Shown piece by piece: positions 20,301-27,724 of a stretch of 64,000 nt of DNA. The notes under the pieces are model-generated. The model was given only the letters and a program-made list of their open reading frames with translations, was not told the origin of the DNA and did not search any database. Position numbers and translations under genes: made by a program. Positions within the stretch are counted from its first letter, which is position 1; every line of letters starts with the position of its first letter. Location of the stretch: positions 3,162,001 through 3,226,000 of the forward strand of contig OY970066.1 of assembly GCA_963705285.1 (NCBI GenBank), read 5' to 3'. The DNA is from JACMLD01 sp963705285. GTDB lineage: Bacteria > Bacteroidota > Bacteroidia > Chitinophagales > Chitinophagaceae.

Positions 20301-22221
20301 GTATGGATATAATTACGATCAGTTGAACCGGATAACTGCCATGGATGCCTTTAAGGTGGTGAATGGGTCGGGAAACATCATTTCCCTTACAGGTACAGAT
20401 GAGTATAAGGAAAGGGCCAGTTATGATCCCAATGGTAATATCCGGACTTATTTACGCAACGGAACCACCTCGGGGGGGAATACTCTCGCTATGGACAACC
20501 TCACGTATCAGTATGAAAAAAACAGTTCGGGTCAATTAACCAGCAATAGGCTGCGATATGTTCATGACCAGGTTGCCGATGCTAATTATGGAAATGATCT
20601 GGACAATCAGACTACGTCTACCTTAAGCCAGGTGCAGGGGGATAATGCCTCTGGAACTAGTTATGATAACTACTATTACGATGACATCGGAAATCCATAT
20701 ACTGATAGGAAGGCTGGAGTGTATAATCAGTTCTTTAATGTCTACGGAAAAATAAGCGCTGTTTATAGAACTGGCAATATCTATTCGGTTGCTTATTTTT
20801 ACGATCCGGCAGGGAACAGAAACTCGACCTTCATTACAGGTCGGGATAATTACGTATCTAATTCTACTTACTATGTGCGTGATGCCAGTGGTAACGTAAT
20901 GAGTGTTTATAAAAAATCTGATACCAGCCATCTAATACAAACAGAAATTCCTGTTTACGGAAGCTCCAGGATCGGTGTTTTAAATGTAAATCTGGACGTG
21001 CAGTACCCAGTTTCAACCACAAGTACTATTTTTACGCGTGGTAACAAGTTCTTTGAATTATCCAACCACTTAGGTAATGTGCTGGCAACGGTGTCCGATA
21101 AGAAAGTGGCTGTCAGTGCAAATAGTAATATTATTGATTACTATAGCGCGGATGTAGTTACGGCCAATGATTATTATGCGTTTGGTATGCAGATGCCGGG
21201 TAGAAGCTATACGCAACAAAATTCAACATATCGGTATGGTTTCAATGGAAAAGAGAATGATAATCAAGTGAAAGGAGATGGTAATCAGCAGGATTATGGA
21301 ATGAGGATATATGACCCAAGGGTGGGAAGGTTTTTGAGTGTGGATCCGCTGACAAAAGAGTATCCCTGGTGGACGCCTTATCAATTTGCTGGAAATATGC
21401 CTATTGTAGCAGTAGACATAGATGGAATGGAACCTGATGAGAAAAAAAATGAAAATGAAAAAAGCGATCTTAAAAATAGCACTACTAAGTCACTCCTAGA
21501 GAAATTAGATGATAAGCTAAACGGGGGAGGTGCCCAAAATGAACAAAATATTCAAGTACTGCAGGCCGCAATCAAGAATCAGGCTGAAGAAGTTTCAAAA
21601 TATAAAGGCTTGCAAGGAATCGCCTCTTCAGGAATGTTAAGCGCAACAAGTACTGAAGCATTTAAGGCAAACCTTAATTTATACAGTGAGTATGAAAATA
21701 AAATACAAGAGCATACAAAGTCGTTCGCTTACTTGACCAATCAACTATATAACGCAAGTCTTACAAAACATGATGTGGAAAATTATAATAAGTTTATTAA
21801 TAAGGAGCTCGATTTAATTAACTATGGTGCGAATGCAATGTTGACAGTAGCCACATTTTTACCAAGCGGTGGTGTTTCGAGCGGATTATTTGCCTCTACA
21901 ACAGAAATACGCGCATCTTTATTTAGTTTGCGGGGAGGTTATGGACTGTTTGGAAAGAGTGGACTTAGGATCGCAGGGTATAAGATTGAAGCTATGTATG
22001 CTACTCCGCGTGTTGGATTCGGAACAGGTACAATATTTTCTATCAAACAAGTTGGAAAAGCTGGGGGAAATTTGTTAAGATGGGATTATGGCCTGTTGCA
22101 TGGAACGCAAACAATAGGCTTACATTCCACATTTAGGTTTAACTTACTAGGCAGGACTTTCGGCGGATCTGGTCAGTTTCCCTGGAGTGCACCATTCAAA
22201 TTTTGGAACTATATTAAATGA
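14365..22221 (+). CDS. full-length RHS-repeat polymorphic toxin
   Basis: A 2618-aa protein with a signal peptide (about 1-24, QVVAQ). A long N-terminal shell region follows, then YD/RHS repeats from about residue 1600 (YRYNTLNQVL, FWYDRLGRL, YTRYDALGRI). The RHS-associated core ends at about 2355 (YGFNGKENDN, GMRIYDPRVGRFLSVDPLT, DIDGMEPDE). The last ~260 residues after the DIDG junction are a variable C-terminal domain: helical first, then a small beta domain with His and Asp residues (WDYGLLHGTQ, GLHSTF) and an end in PFKFWNYIK. I cannot assign that toxin domain to a family. The stop overlaps the next gene by 4 bp, a classic toxin-immunity junction. Nucleotides 19843-21430 are duplicated downstream. 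Confidence 0.9.
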   Translation: MMKRSFAIPVLAFLLLLMQYQVVAQFEEGKQDIILTHLDGSAIASSANITTAYSSNGELRHNILNIVTLKIDELSPVFPQSAFIATVAFTADTRETVSPQSALRTSTGQLVVNYDPATGAKYNVRNYTQLLTSEEVKITINSITITGKTGTWDPMPLLHIENEMRITRYFVMPSNATTLTPTFNTPSNYTDAVGVSWTWNNAANNNLSQLEWAWVETEMEAFYTQNSVLNTAALFQSNSTRVDLDNAQNSFKIPLLYPGSGKLFYRVRPGIRKNDGSVITGPWSSVQNFSFGGHEPNLNWQSSTSFAENGKSKTVIQYFDGSLINRQTVTKDNVTGNTIVGETIYDLQGRANVQILPTPTIDNVIGYFKNFNRFAGQLDNTDPASFFDLTPAAVKCNGAPRLDSSRGNGRYYSANNDWLSTENKSKFIPNAFGYAFTETRFMDDAMERVSMQGGVGANHQIGSGHETKYFYGKPNQHELDALFGTEVGDATHYSKNMVQDANGQMSVSYVDMHGRTIATALAGQSPANLASINNSADYPQASSPLKNELLTVANNAVKGTSVESVSTILVPALTDYHFTYQFNPAIFSGTNPVTNQSVCFDCKYDLEISIRPEDCNAAAPPVVKRYSNLQIVPANQACGTAMGFVGEGITTPTQQISFTQSLPAGSWVIRKSLILNDSLFALRRDSALKVFLVQTQQHIYDSIYLQLSSRTGCNLPAGNTAPCDSCNAHLGTYSQYETNYLTSIGNPSAFDVTIIHAQYSQDSLACAETCGHSLNLSTLANIRSQMLADMMPYTGQYAIDPKFQGGNPTAFSSSSEQAKYNIFTTSPAVSGKTKAFYLYPKTETGGSSSYFSDDKSTDNSIYSSPGVLNLSMAEFATRFEPSWASSLLYYHPEFAKLKFAETNLASSYNWQDKVQFTESYAQAQSLGYLNPITSDPYFTANLNTVDKTNITQYISDYVSGKTGSNNSNTPSIWRIANGSVLCASQTDDAKKSCILATTRNGLDPSITAAADKDKVWQTFKATYLSFRNEMLVNYINNNNSSLGATAMTNLQNEGKQLVFTNAQGVANQNGAGGWWAIINSNDTTHFTDSLNAYKLRNPAGGDKCVAQRPFWYDMLARCERLTSLLNNQTHADSVTVTTIINQILDGMVDVCHHAQTVFQPYGASTVNPSFIGSPQSFEQVINQVLASNGIVTNVADSNYFCNPFSVESPKPFGKNAPLFTNYTNHIDSCGCSRFATLKQEATQAGGYNVSNITSMNQFLRANYNDTLSLIVWEGLQQCSSLYHDTCSLASMVEMDKPYHAGPSYSEPLPESNPNSCFVYTPIPLSAFVSMPAFLDCGYQKPCMSCAQLSMLTTQFKSLYPAYSGVPYLTSSATDAQVQRNNLWARFLNYRTGFSLSVLDYMVAIKNCNLDSSSNFIGYGNDCGYNTAVDSLLVTSRVSPYAQNYTARKTIVFQSGFSSNSNDEFTTELNYSLGNCVISYGIAGTGLTVNNSFALCAFSKPANDISLWEPVDTLPCRQADTRAQFAAQLMFDKLKDSLTANFDSLYLAKCLSARSAEQFYATYQPLEYHYTLYYYNQAGNLVKTLPPAAVKPNYDPTYLGNVATQRAAVADLLPGNNEVLATQYRYNTLNQVLAQHTPDAGNSKFWYDRLGRLAISQNAKQLQANQYSYTRYDALGRITEVGQKSQSAQITQIITQDPVALNSWLLGTGTGYRDQITLTVYDLPFTSLAVSTANGSGLYQQNLRNRVSYAMTFDHEGSMTQLSDGTVSGGRAATYYTYDIHGNVDTLLQYSLVMGFWGNAYKKMSYNYDLISGKVNDVAYQGGQIDGFYHHYNYDAENRLTSVQTSRDKIYWETDASYDYYRHGMLSRTVIGQNQVQGIDYAYTLQGWIKGVNSNNPAGFDMGKDGSSGASHTNISKDAYGYLLNYYNGDFQQIDASSTRAFSLVPYTLPSSTTGANLFNGNISSMLTNVPMLYSGIPFLYGYNYDQLNRITAMDAFKVVNGSGNIISLTGTDEYKERASYDPNGNIRTYLRNGTTSGGNTLAMDNLTYQYEKNSSGQLTSNRLRYVHDQVADANYGNDLDNQTTSTLSQVQGDNASGTSYDNYYYDDIGNPYTDRKAGVYNQFFNVYGKISAVYRTGNIYSVAYFYDPAGNRNSTFITGRDNYVSNSTYYVRDASGNVMSVYKKSDTSHLIQTEIPVYGSSRIGVLNVNLDVQYPVSTTSTIFTRGNKFFELSNHLGNVLATVSDKKVAVSANSNIIDYYSADVVTANDYYAFGMQMPGRSYTQQNSTYRYGFNGKENDNQVKGDGNQQDYGMRIYDPRVGRFLSVDPLTKEYPWWTPYQFAGNMPIVAVDIDGMEPDEKKNENEKSDLKNSTTKSLLEKLDDKLNGGGAQNEQNIQVLQAAIKNQAEEVSKYKGLQGIASSGMLSATSTEAFKANLNLYSEYENKIQEHTKSFAYLTNQLYNASLTKHDVENYNKFINKELDLINYGANAMLTVATFLPSGGVSSGLFASTTEIRASLFSLRGGYGLFGKSGLRIAGYKIEAMYATPRVGFGTGTIFSIKQVGKAGGNLLRWDYGLLHGTQTIGLHSTFRFNLLGRTFGGSGQFPWSAPFKFWNYIK
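19843..21430 (+). repeat. RHS core segment, parental copy of the tip duplication
   Basis: This stretch encodes the C-terminal part of the RHS repeat region and core. It is repeated nearly identically at 23102-24693, and its last ~300 bp again at 25967-26266. Identity is very high over the first ~950 bp, starts to break near 20796, and is lost after the SVDPL motif. That leaves a conserved core with different C-terminal domains. Such repeats are substrates for recombination that swaps tips. Confidence 0.9.
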
Positions 22222-22736
22222 ATTACAAACTCAACAATTTAGAAGTAATTGTGTACAATGAAAATTTAGTATCAATAAAGGATACTTTGGAGGATATTGA
22301 TATTAGTAAGTCTAAATGGGACTTTGTTTTTGATTTTCTCCTAGATCGAACGAGTGATTTTTATTTCTTGGGCGAAAAGCTGGAGTATTTGGATTCTCAA
22401 ATGAAAGATAGTTTATCGATATTATCTGAACGCACCATTTTTATTGATGAGGACTATCAACAGGTCTATTTTAAGTTAAAGGCCGCAAATTTAATAGTTA
22501 GCCGCAATTTATTGTTCCGGCTTTGGTCTTATTATGAACTCCCAGCAATAATTTTTCTTGTTGAAAAAAAAGATGAAAAAAGTCTAAGCCAGTTAGTTGC
22601 TAAGCAAGTAACCTACACCGAGTTCGCCGTTTCGATACCGGGACTGTATATAGTTCATCGCAATTTCGAGCCAAATGTTTTGTGGATTGCAAATGGCGTC
22701 GGGGTGCAATCAATGATTTTTAACGATATCGGATAA
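22218..22736 (+). CDS. candidate immunity protein for the full-length RHS toxin
   Basis: A 172-aa acidic cytoplasmic protein without signal peptide or membrane segment. Its ATG overlaps the last codons of the RHS gene by 4 bp. Position, coupling and size fit a cognate immunity protein, but I recognise no named immunity family. It reads as mixed alpha/beta with hydrophobic strands (LYIVHRNFEPNVLWIANGVG). Its base composition (AT-rich) matches the toxin tip rather than the RHS core, as expected for a toxin-immunity pair acquired together. Confidence 0.6.
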   Translation: MNYKLNNLEVIVYNENLVSIKDTLEDIDISKSKWDFVFDFLLDRTSDFYFLGEKLEYLDSQMKDSLSILSERTIFIDEDYQQVYFKLKAANLIVSRNLLFRLWSYYELPAIIFLVEKKDEKSLSQLVAKQVTYTEFAVSIPGLYIVHRNFEPNVLWIANGVGVQSMIFNDIG

Positions 22737-23101
22737 TATGCTGTTTAGTAAAAGGGTCACCAAAATTTGACGAAAGGCGTACCACCGTTTTTAAGGATCA
22801 CCGTCGCTCTACCCATCTGTCAGATGCTTCTTAACATCGACTATCCCCATATTATTCTTCTCTTGCGACATTTAGTTTAATTGAATTGTAATCAACAATC
22901 AGCTTGTCTTATTTCTGAGTTTTAAATGAGTTGTTTGCGACGCACCGAGCTAGATGTGAGTGTGCGACTTAATGGTGCCGAATTGAAATCCCAGAGCCTG
23001 ATCCGATACTATTCTTTAAGTTTGGGAATTCCAGTTAGGCAGAACCGCTATTCTTATTGCCACTGAGGTACGCGGAGAAATGAGTTGATGCAGGAAGATG
23101 T
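22737..23101. other. gene-free spacer before the first displaced RHS tip
   Basis: About 365 bp between the immunity gene and the point where the RHS core duplication begins. No convincing ORF or promoter; all frames have stops. The frame of the displaced tip has a TGA at 23081 and no ATG before 23213. It may be debris of the event that placed the tip here. It shows no clear similarity to the other inter-tip spacers. Confidence 0.5.
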
Positions 23102-24693
23102 TTTTACCATCACTACAATTACGATGCAGAAAACCGGTTAACAAGCGTACAAACGAGCCGCGATAAAATTTATTGGGAAACAGACGCGAGTTATGATTAC
23201 TACCGACATGGTATGCTCAGCAGAACGGTGATTGGGCAAAACCAGGTACAGGGAGTTGATTACGCATACACGCTCCAGGGATGGATTAAAGGTGTCAATA
23301 GTAATAATCCTGCGGGTTTTGACATGGGAAAAGACGGCTCCTCAGGTGCAGGCCATACTAATATTAGTAAAGATGCCTATGGATACATGCTGGATTATTA
23401 TAATGGGGATTTTCAGCAGATAGACGCATCAAGCACAAGAGTTTTTTCACTGGTGCCATATACTTTACCATCATCTACAACGGGGGCAAATCTCTTTAAT
23501 GGTAATATCAGCAGCATGTTAACAAATGTGCCGATGTTATACAGTGGTATACCGTTCCTGTATGGATATAATTACGATCAGTTGAACCGGATCACTGCCA
23601 TGGATGCCTTTAAGGTGGTTAATGGGTCGGGAAATATCATTTCCCTTACAGGCACAGATGAGTATAAGGAAAGGGCCAGTTATGATCCCAATGGTAATAT
23701 CCGGACTTATTTACGCAACGGAACCACCTCGGGGGGGAATACTCTCGCTATGGACAACCTCACGTATCAGTATGAAAAAAACAGTTCGGGTCAATTAATC
23801 AGCAATAGGCTGCGATATGTTCATGACCAGGTTGCCGATGCTAATTATGGAAATGATCTGGACAATCAGACTACGTCTACCTTAAGCCAGGTGCAGGGGG
23901 ATAATGCCTCTGGAACTAGTTATGATAACTACTATTACGATGACATCGGAAATCCGTATACTGATAGGAAGGCTGGAGTATATAATCAGTTCTTTAATGT
24001 CTATGGGAAAATAAGCGCAGTTTATAGAACTGGTAATATCTATTCATTTAATTATTTTTATGATCCGGCGGGCAACCGAAACTTAACCGTAATTACGCGC
24101 AGTAATAATAATTACGTATCTAATAATATTTACTATGTGCGTGATGCCAGTGGTAACGTAATGAGTGTTTATAAAAAATCTGATACCAGTCATCTTATAC
24201 AATCAGAAATTCCTGTTTATGGAAGCTCCAGGCTCGGTGTTTTAAATGTAAATCTGGACGTTCAGTATCCAGTTTCAACAACAAGTACTATTTTTACGCG
24301 TGGTAACAAGTTCTTTGAATTATCCAACCACTTGGGTAATGTGCTCGCAACGGTGTCCGATAAGAAAGTGGCTGTCAGTGCAAACAGCAATACAATTGAT
24401 TACTATAGCCCGGATGTAGTTACGGCCAATGATTATTATGCGTTTGGTATGCAAATGCCTGGCCGGAATTATACGCAGCCAAACAGCACGTATCGCTATG
24501 GGTTTAATGGGAAGGAGAATGATAACGAGGTTAAAGGCGAGGGTAATCAGCAGGATTATGGCGAAAGAATATATGATCCGAGGTCGGGGAGATTTCTGAG
24601 TGTAGACCCATTAGCACCTCAATTTCCTTTTTATTCTCCATATCAGTTCAGTGGAAATATGCCAATTTCAGCGATTGATTTAGATGGCGGCGA
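23102..24693 (+). repeat. RHS core segment, second copy (displaced tip 1)
   Basis: Near-identical to 19843-21430. The open reading frame is preserved from the first base of the repeat (37 codons before the ATG at 23213), as if the segment had been the 3' part of a full RHS gene. Divergence increases towards the toxin junction, consistent with the displaced-tip model. Confidence 0.9.
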
Positions 24694-25483
24694 GGCAAAG
24701 GTTTCAATAAACTGGGCGGCAGTTTCAAAGGATAGAACAAGAATCGAGATTGCAGCAGATGTAAAAATAAAAATTCAAGTAATAAATCTTTCGGCAACCC
24801 CAAACTCCGACATTAATTTGTCACTGATTTCTTCAAATTTACAGTCAGACTTAGCCGAGAAACTTTCTGGAACTAATATGGCTGCGTTTAAAAACCCATT
24901 TGAGTTTATTAAAGGTGGCGAAAACAAAATATCTGACGTCAAAGTTTCAGGTGCTGAACTTAAGGACGTGTCATTATCTTACAAGGTGAAAGTAGAGGCT
25001 GAAGTCAAGTTGGCAACTTCAATGACAGATATAAATAATGCGGGTTGGGTTTTTGCAATAGTTGATCATATAAACGAACGATCTAATGCGAAGGATGCAG
25101 CCGGGCTGGCAAATACTATGGGAGGTAAAGTTGCAATTGGGGAGGCCCAGTATTTTAACTTCACTGATTTTGCCTCGAAAGGAAGAAATCTTATCTTACA
25201 TGAAACGTTACATTTGCTGGGAGCTGGTGATACGTATCCCCCAAATGGAGGCTTTCCAGGAACTCAAAATGGAAATAATGTTATGTATTCAGGTTTGAAA
25301 GGATTTCAGCTAACGCCGGATCAAATTGTGAGGGAAATTTGGCAAACCACAATTGGAGTTTCTCCCGCATTTAAAAAGGGTGGGTATGTTCAGCCCACGA
25401 GTTCAGGAGATAAAGAACAAACACAAGAACAATTAAAAAAGTTTATTCATGACGAAGCTACAGCTGAAAAAATTGATCAATAA
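23213..25483 (+). CDS. displaced RHS tip with metzincin-like metalloprotease domain
   Basis: A 756-aa open frame whose first ~490 residues are RHS core. After the AIDLDGG junction comes a ~265-residue domain with a zinc-protease signature HETLHLLGAGD (His663, Glu664, His667, Asp673; HExxHxxGxxD) and a candidate Met-turn (VMYSGL, Met691) 18 residues later. That is the hallmark of metzincin peptidases. There is no signal peptide and no upstream shell, so on its own it cannot be delivered; it is probably a silent tip that can recombine with the full gene. The first ATG is 23213, but the frame is open from 23084. It overlaps the cytochrome gene by 35 bp. Confidence 0.85.
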   Translation: MLSRTVIGQNQVQGVDYAYTLQGWIKGVNSNNPAGFDMGKDGSSGAGHTNISKDAYGYMLDYYNGDFQQIDASSTRVFSLVPYTLPSSTTGANLFNGNISSMLTNVPMLYSGIPFLYGYNYDQLNRITAMDAFKVVNGSGNIISLTGTDEYKERASYDPNGNIRTYLRNGTTSGGNTLAMDNLTYQYEKNSSGQLISNRLRYVHDQVADANYGNDLDNQTTSTLSQVQGDNASGTSYDNYYYDDIGNPYTDRKAGVYNQFFNVYGKISAVYRTGNIYSFNYFYDPAGNRNLTVITRSNNNYVSNNIYYVRDASGNVMSVYKKSDTSHLIQSEIPVYGSSRLGVLNVNLDVQYPVSTTSTIFTRGNKFFELSNHLGNVLATVSDKKVAVSANSNTIDYYSPDVVTANDYYAFGMQMPGRNYTQPNSTYRYGFNGKENDNEVKGEGNQQDYGERIYDPRSGRFLSVDPLAPQFPFYSPYQFSGNMPISAIDLDGGEAKVSINWAAVSKDRTRIEIAADVKIKIQVINLSATPNSDINLSLISSNLQSDLAEKLSGTNMAAFKNPFEFIKGGENKISDVKVSGAELKDVSLSYKVKVEAEVKLATSMTDINNAGWVFAIVDHINERSNAKDAAGLANTMGGKVAIGEAQYFNFTDFASKGRNLILHETLHLLGAGDTYPPNGGFPGTQNGNNVMYSGLKGFQLTPDQIVREIWQTTIGVSPAFKKGGYVQPTSSGDKEQTQEQLKKFIHDEATAEKIDQ

Positions 25484-25793
25484 TAAAGTCTTAATTGCTC
25501 TCCCCTTGTTTGGAGTTTTACTTGGTTCTTGCTTATCTGATCCTACCGGGACAGTTGCGGAAGGAAAAATAATTTATTCAGACAACTGCGTTGCCTGCCA
25601 TAGCTTAAAAAGTTCTTTTAACAACCAATCAAGTTTATTGCAACTGAGTAGTTTAGATAGTGTTCAACTCGCAACCAAGATACATGGCATGAGGGTTGAC
25701 TCTATTCATGCCCCTTATTCGCGAAAATTGTCAGATAGGGACTTACAGTCAATTTCTTTATACATAAAAGATATAAGAACGCTTCGTTATTAA
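25449..25793 (+). CDS. c-type cytochrome lipoprotein in an immunity-gene position
   Basis: A 114-aa protein. It has a basic N-terminus and hydrophobic stretch, a lipobox ending LLGSC (lipidated Cys28), then a haem-binding CxxCH motif (Cys47-Val-Ala-Cys50-His51) and a candidate axial methionine (KIHGM, Met81). It ends with a helix (LSDRDLQSISLYIKDI) typical of class I cytochrome c. It starts inside the 3' end of the metalloprotease tip (35-bp overlap), exactly where immunity genes sit behind the other tips. Either a periplasmic lipid-anchored cytochrome is the immunity factor, or an unrelated gene landed there. Confidence 0.7.
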   Translation: MTKLQLKKLINNKVLIALPLFGVLLGSCLSDPTGTVAEGKIIYSDNCVACHSLKSSFNNQSSLLQLSSLDSVQLATKIHGMRVDSIHAPYSRKLSDRDLQSISLYIKDIRTLRY

Positions 25794-25966
25794 TGTATGT
25801 TAGTGTACCTTTTAGATAAAGCCAGCTTTTAATTTTGAAAGAAGTTGAATTAGAGCTGCTTATGTGCTTTTCCCGCTCGAATTAGTAAGCCCCAGAACTT
25901 AGCATAGACAATCGAACTTTAGTCAAAAATTTATTTGAATTTTGAAGAGCTTTAAATTAAGCAATA

Positions 25967-26266
25967 AACTTTTTGAATTGTCCAATTATCGGGGTAATGT
26001 GCCGGCCACCGTCTCAGACAAAAAGTGGCTGTCAGTGCCAATAGTAACACCATTGATTACTATAATCCGGATGTAGTAACGGCCAACGACTATTACGCGT
26101 TTGGTATGCAGAGGCCGGGGCGAACTTATACTCAATCAAATAGTAGCTATCGGTATGGCTTTAATGGAAAGGAGAATGATAATCAAGTGAAGGGAGATGG
26201 TAATCAACAGGATTATGGTATGAGGATTTATGATCCGAGAGTAGGGAGGTTTTTGAGTGTGGATCC
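25967..26266 (+). repeat. RHS core segment, third copy (displaced tip 2, short)
   Basis: Repeats the last ~300 bp of the RHS core (compare 21045-21350 and 24300-24605), encoding YYAFGMQ, YGFNGKENDN and GMRIYDPRVGRFLSVDP. One base is missing near 26011-26017 (GACAAAAAGTGG versus GATAAGAAAGTGG), which breaks the frame against the parent. Confidence 0.85.
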
Positions 26267-27092
26267 GATTGGAAACAACTTTCCTTGGGATATACTTATG
26301 CAGAAAATGACCCTGTAAATTACATGGATTTAGATGGTGCCGAGAAAGCGAAGCCAGCTACAGTAGATATGGCAAAGGAATTGCTTAATGTTGTGGGAAG
26401 AATAATTTCCAATACCAGAACACAGCTTACGCAGGCTACAGACAAGTCGGTAAAACAAAAATTACAGATTTCTCTAGAACTCGATAAAAGAACGTACGCA
26501 GCTCTAATGACGTTTATTTATCGAAACGAACCATCGGATGCAGAAAGATTAGCAGATTCAAAGAGCAGATCCATACGTAACTGAAGGGCTTGATTTAAGT
26601 CCAGCAGGGGATATAAAAGTAGTTTTCACTGGTAGAAATTTCAAAGAAGAGGAAAAAAATAGATACGCTGCGGTTGGATACTTGGCCTTAGATATTTTTG
26701 GAGGCGAAATATTGGGGGGGGGGGTGGGAAAAGCTGGTAAAGCTTTACGTAGAGGAATAACGGGTGGGGGAAAATCTATTTTAGAGGAAATAGTAAAAAA
26801 GTCCGGTAAGATAGCTACAGCCTTAGATGAGTTACATGTCAGAGCCGCGGTTAATGACATATTTGGGCGGCCCGTTGTAATAAATGGAAAAGTTTACGAC
26901 CATCTTACGGAAGTTAGAAATGCGCTTAGGGGCATGGGGAATCAGATTCAGGAACTAAATAAGTTGATAAATAATAGCAATACTGGCAAAGAGATTGTTG
27001 AGGCTGCTACTGAGTTAAGAAATACACTACAAAAGCAAAAAGATGAAATCAATTCAGTTTTAGACAGAGCGACAAAGTCTGCTAACAAGTAA
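25967..27092 (+). pseudogene. frameshifted displaced RHS tip with probable Ntox28-type toxin domain
   Basis: The RHS core end reads in one frame to about 26285. It then continues in the next frame (GYTYAENDPVNYMDLDG), as if one G were missing in CCTTGGGATAT. It shifts again near 26560 to reach the final frame, which ends at 27092. The restored protein has a helical middle. Its C-terminal ~100 residues include DIFGRPVVINGKVYDHLTEV and two long helices. That pattern resembles polymorphic toxin type 28 (Ntox28), a family with BECR-fold tRNase members; the assignment is from memory of the motif. At least three single-base breaks make it non-functional as read, unless they are sequence errors. Confidence 0.65.
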
Positions 27093-27113
27093 TAACTAAC
27101 TATCTAGTATAAT

Positions 27114-27536
27114 ATGAACGTTAATAAATCATTAGAAGAATTGGAAAACGATTTTTGGGAATCCACCAGCAATTTTCCAACAGCCTTAGTAAAAAGAATT
27201 TTTTACTTACGAAAGCAGAAACTTAAGGATTTTGACTCTGACGACATCCGAATTTTAATTTCACAAAGTGTTGGATTAACCTATATAATTCCATTGGCGC
27301 TTAAGAAGTTGAAAGAAAATATTTTGGAAGAAGCCTTATATTATCCCGGAGATTTACTACTAGCGGTATTGAATGTGAGTCAAAATTATTGGCCTAAAAA
27401 TATGGCGCAATGTCAAGAATTTGTAGGTTCATTGAAAAAATCAAAAAATCAAATTGAAAGTGGGTTAGAAGATATTGAAATAAAAAGTGAGGCTACGAAA
27501 TTGATCTTAGAAATTTTTATGATCACTAGTAACTAA
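27114..27536 (+). CDS. CdiI-like immunity protein
   Basis: A 140-aa acidic, helical protein starting 21 bp after the Ntox28-type tip. The order of motifs (LEELENDFW, LVKRIFYLRKQKLKDF, DDIRILISQSVGLTYIIPLA, YYPGDLLLAVL) matches a known contact-dependent-inhibition immunity family (CdiI_3-like). The gene pair is a typical toxin-immunity unit. A truncated paralogue is carried in the cassette array at 43219-43625 (DFWGKPDHDSHLV, LRIMIGQQISLDYLIPLALE). It is intact although the toxin before it is frameshifted, consistent with selection for immunity after toxin loss. Confidence 0.75.
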   Translation: MNVNKSLEELENDFWESTSNFPTALVKRIFYLRKQKLKDFDSDDIRILISQSVGLTYIIPLALKKLKENILEEALYYPGDLLLAVLNVSQNYWPKNMAQCQEFVGSLKKSKNQIESGLEDIEIKSEATKLILEIFMITSN

Positions 27537-27724
27537 TCTACAGAACGAACAATAACATCCCATTTAGTTTCGCCAGTACACATTGTTGATAAGGCCAGAT
27601 TTTGATTACTGAATAATTCAGTAAAAAAGATTATAGCGACCAGTCTTGTCCATAGCCAGGCTGTCTGATGCAGATGTACCCGGCCAATAAGGATAGTAGT
27701 TAGGCGCTTAACGAACTAGATCTC

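Noticed and set aside
22030..22221. Assignment of the main RHS C-terminus to an HNH or similar nuclease from its His residues
   Set aside because: The spacing and surrounding residues do not match an HNH motif; left unassigned.
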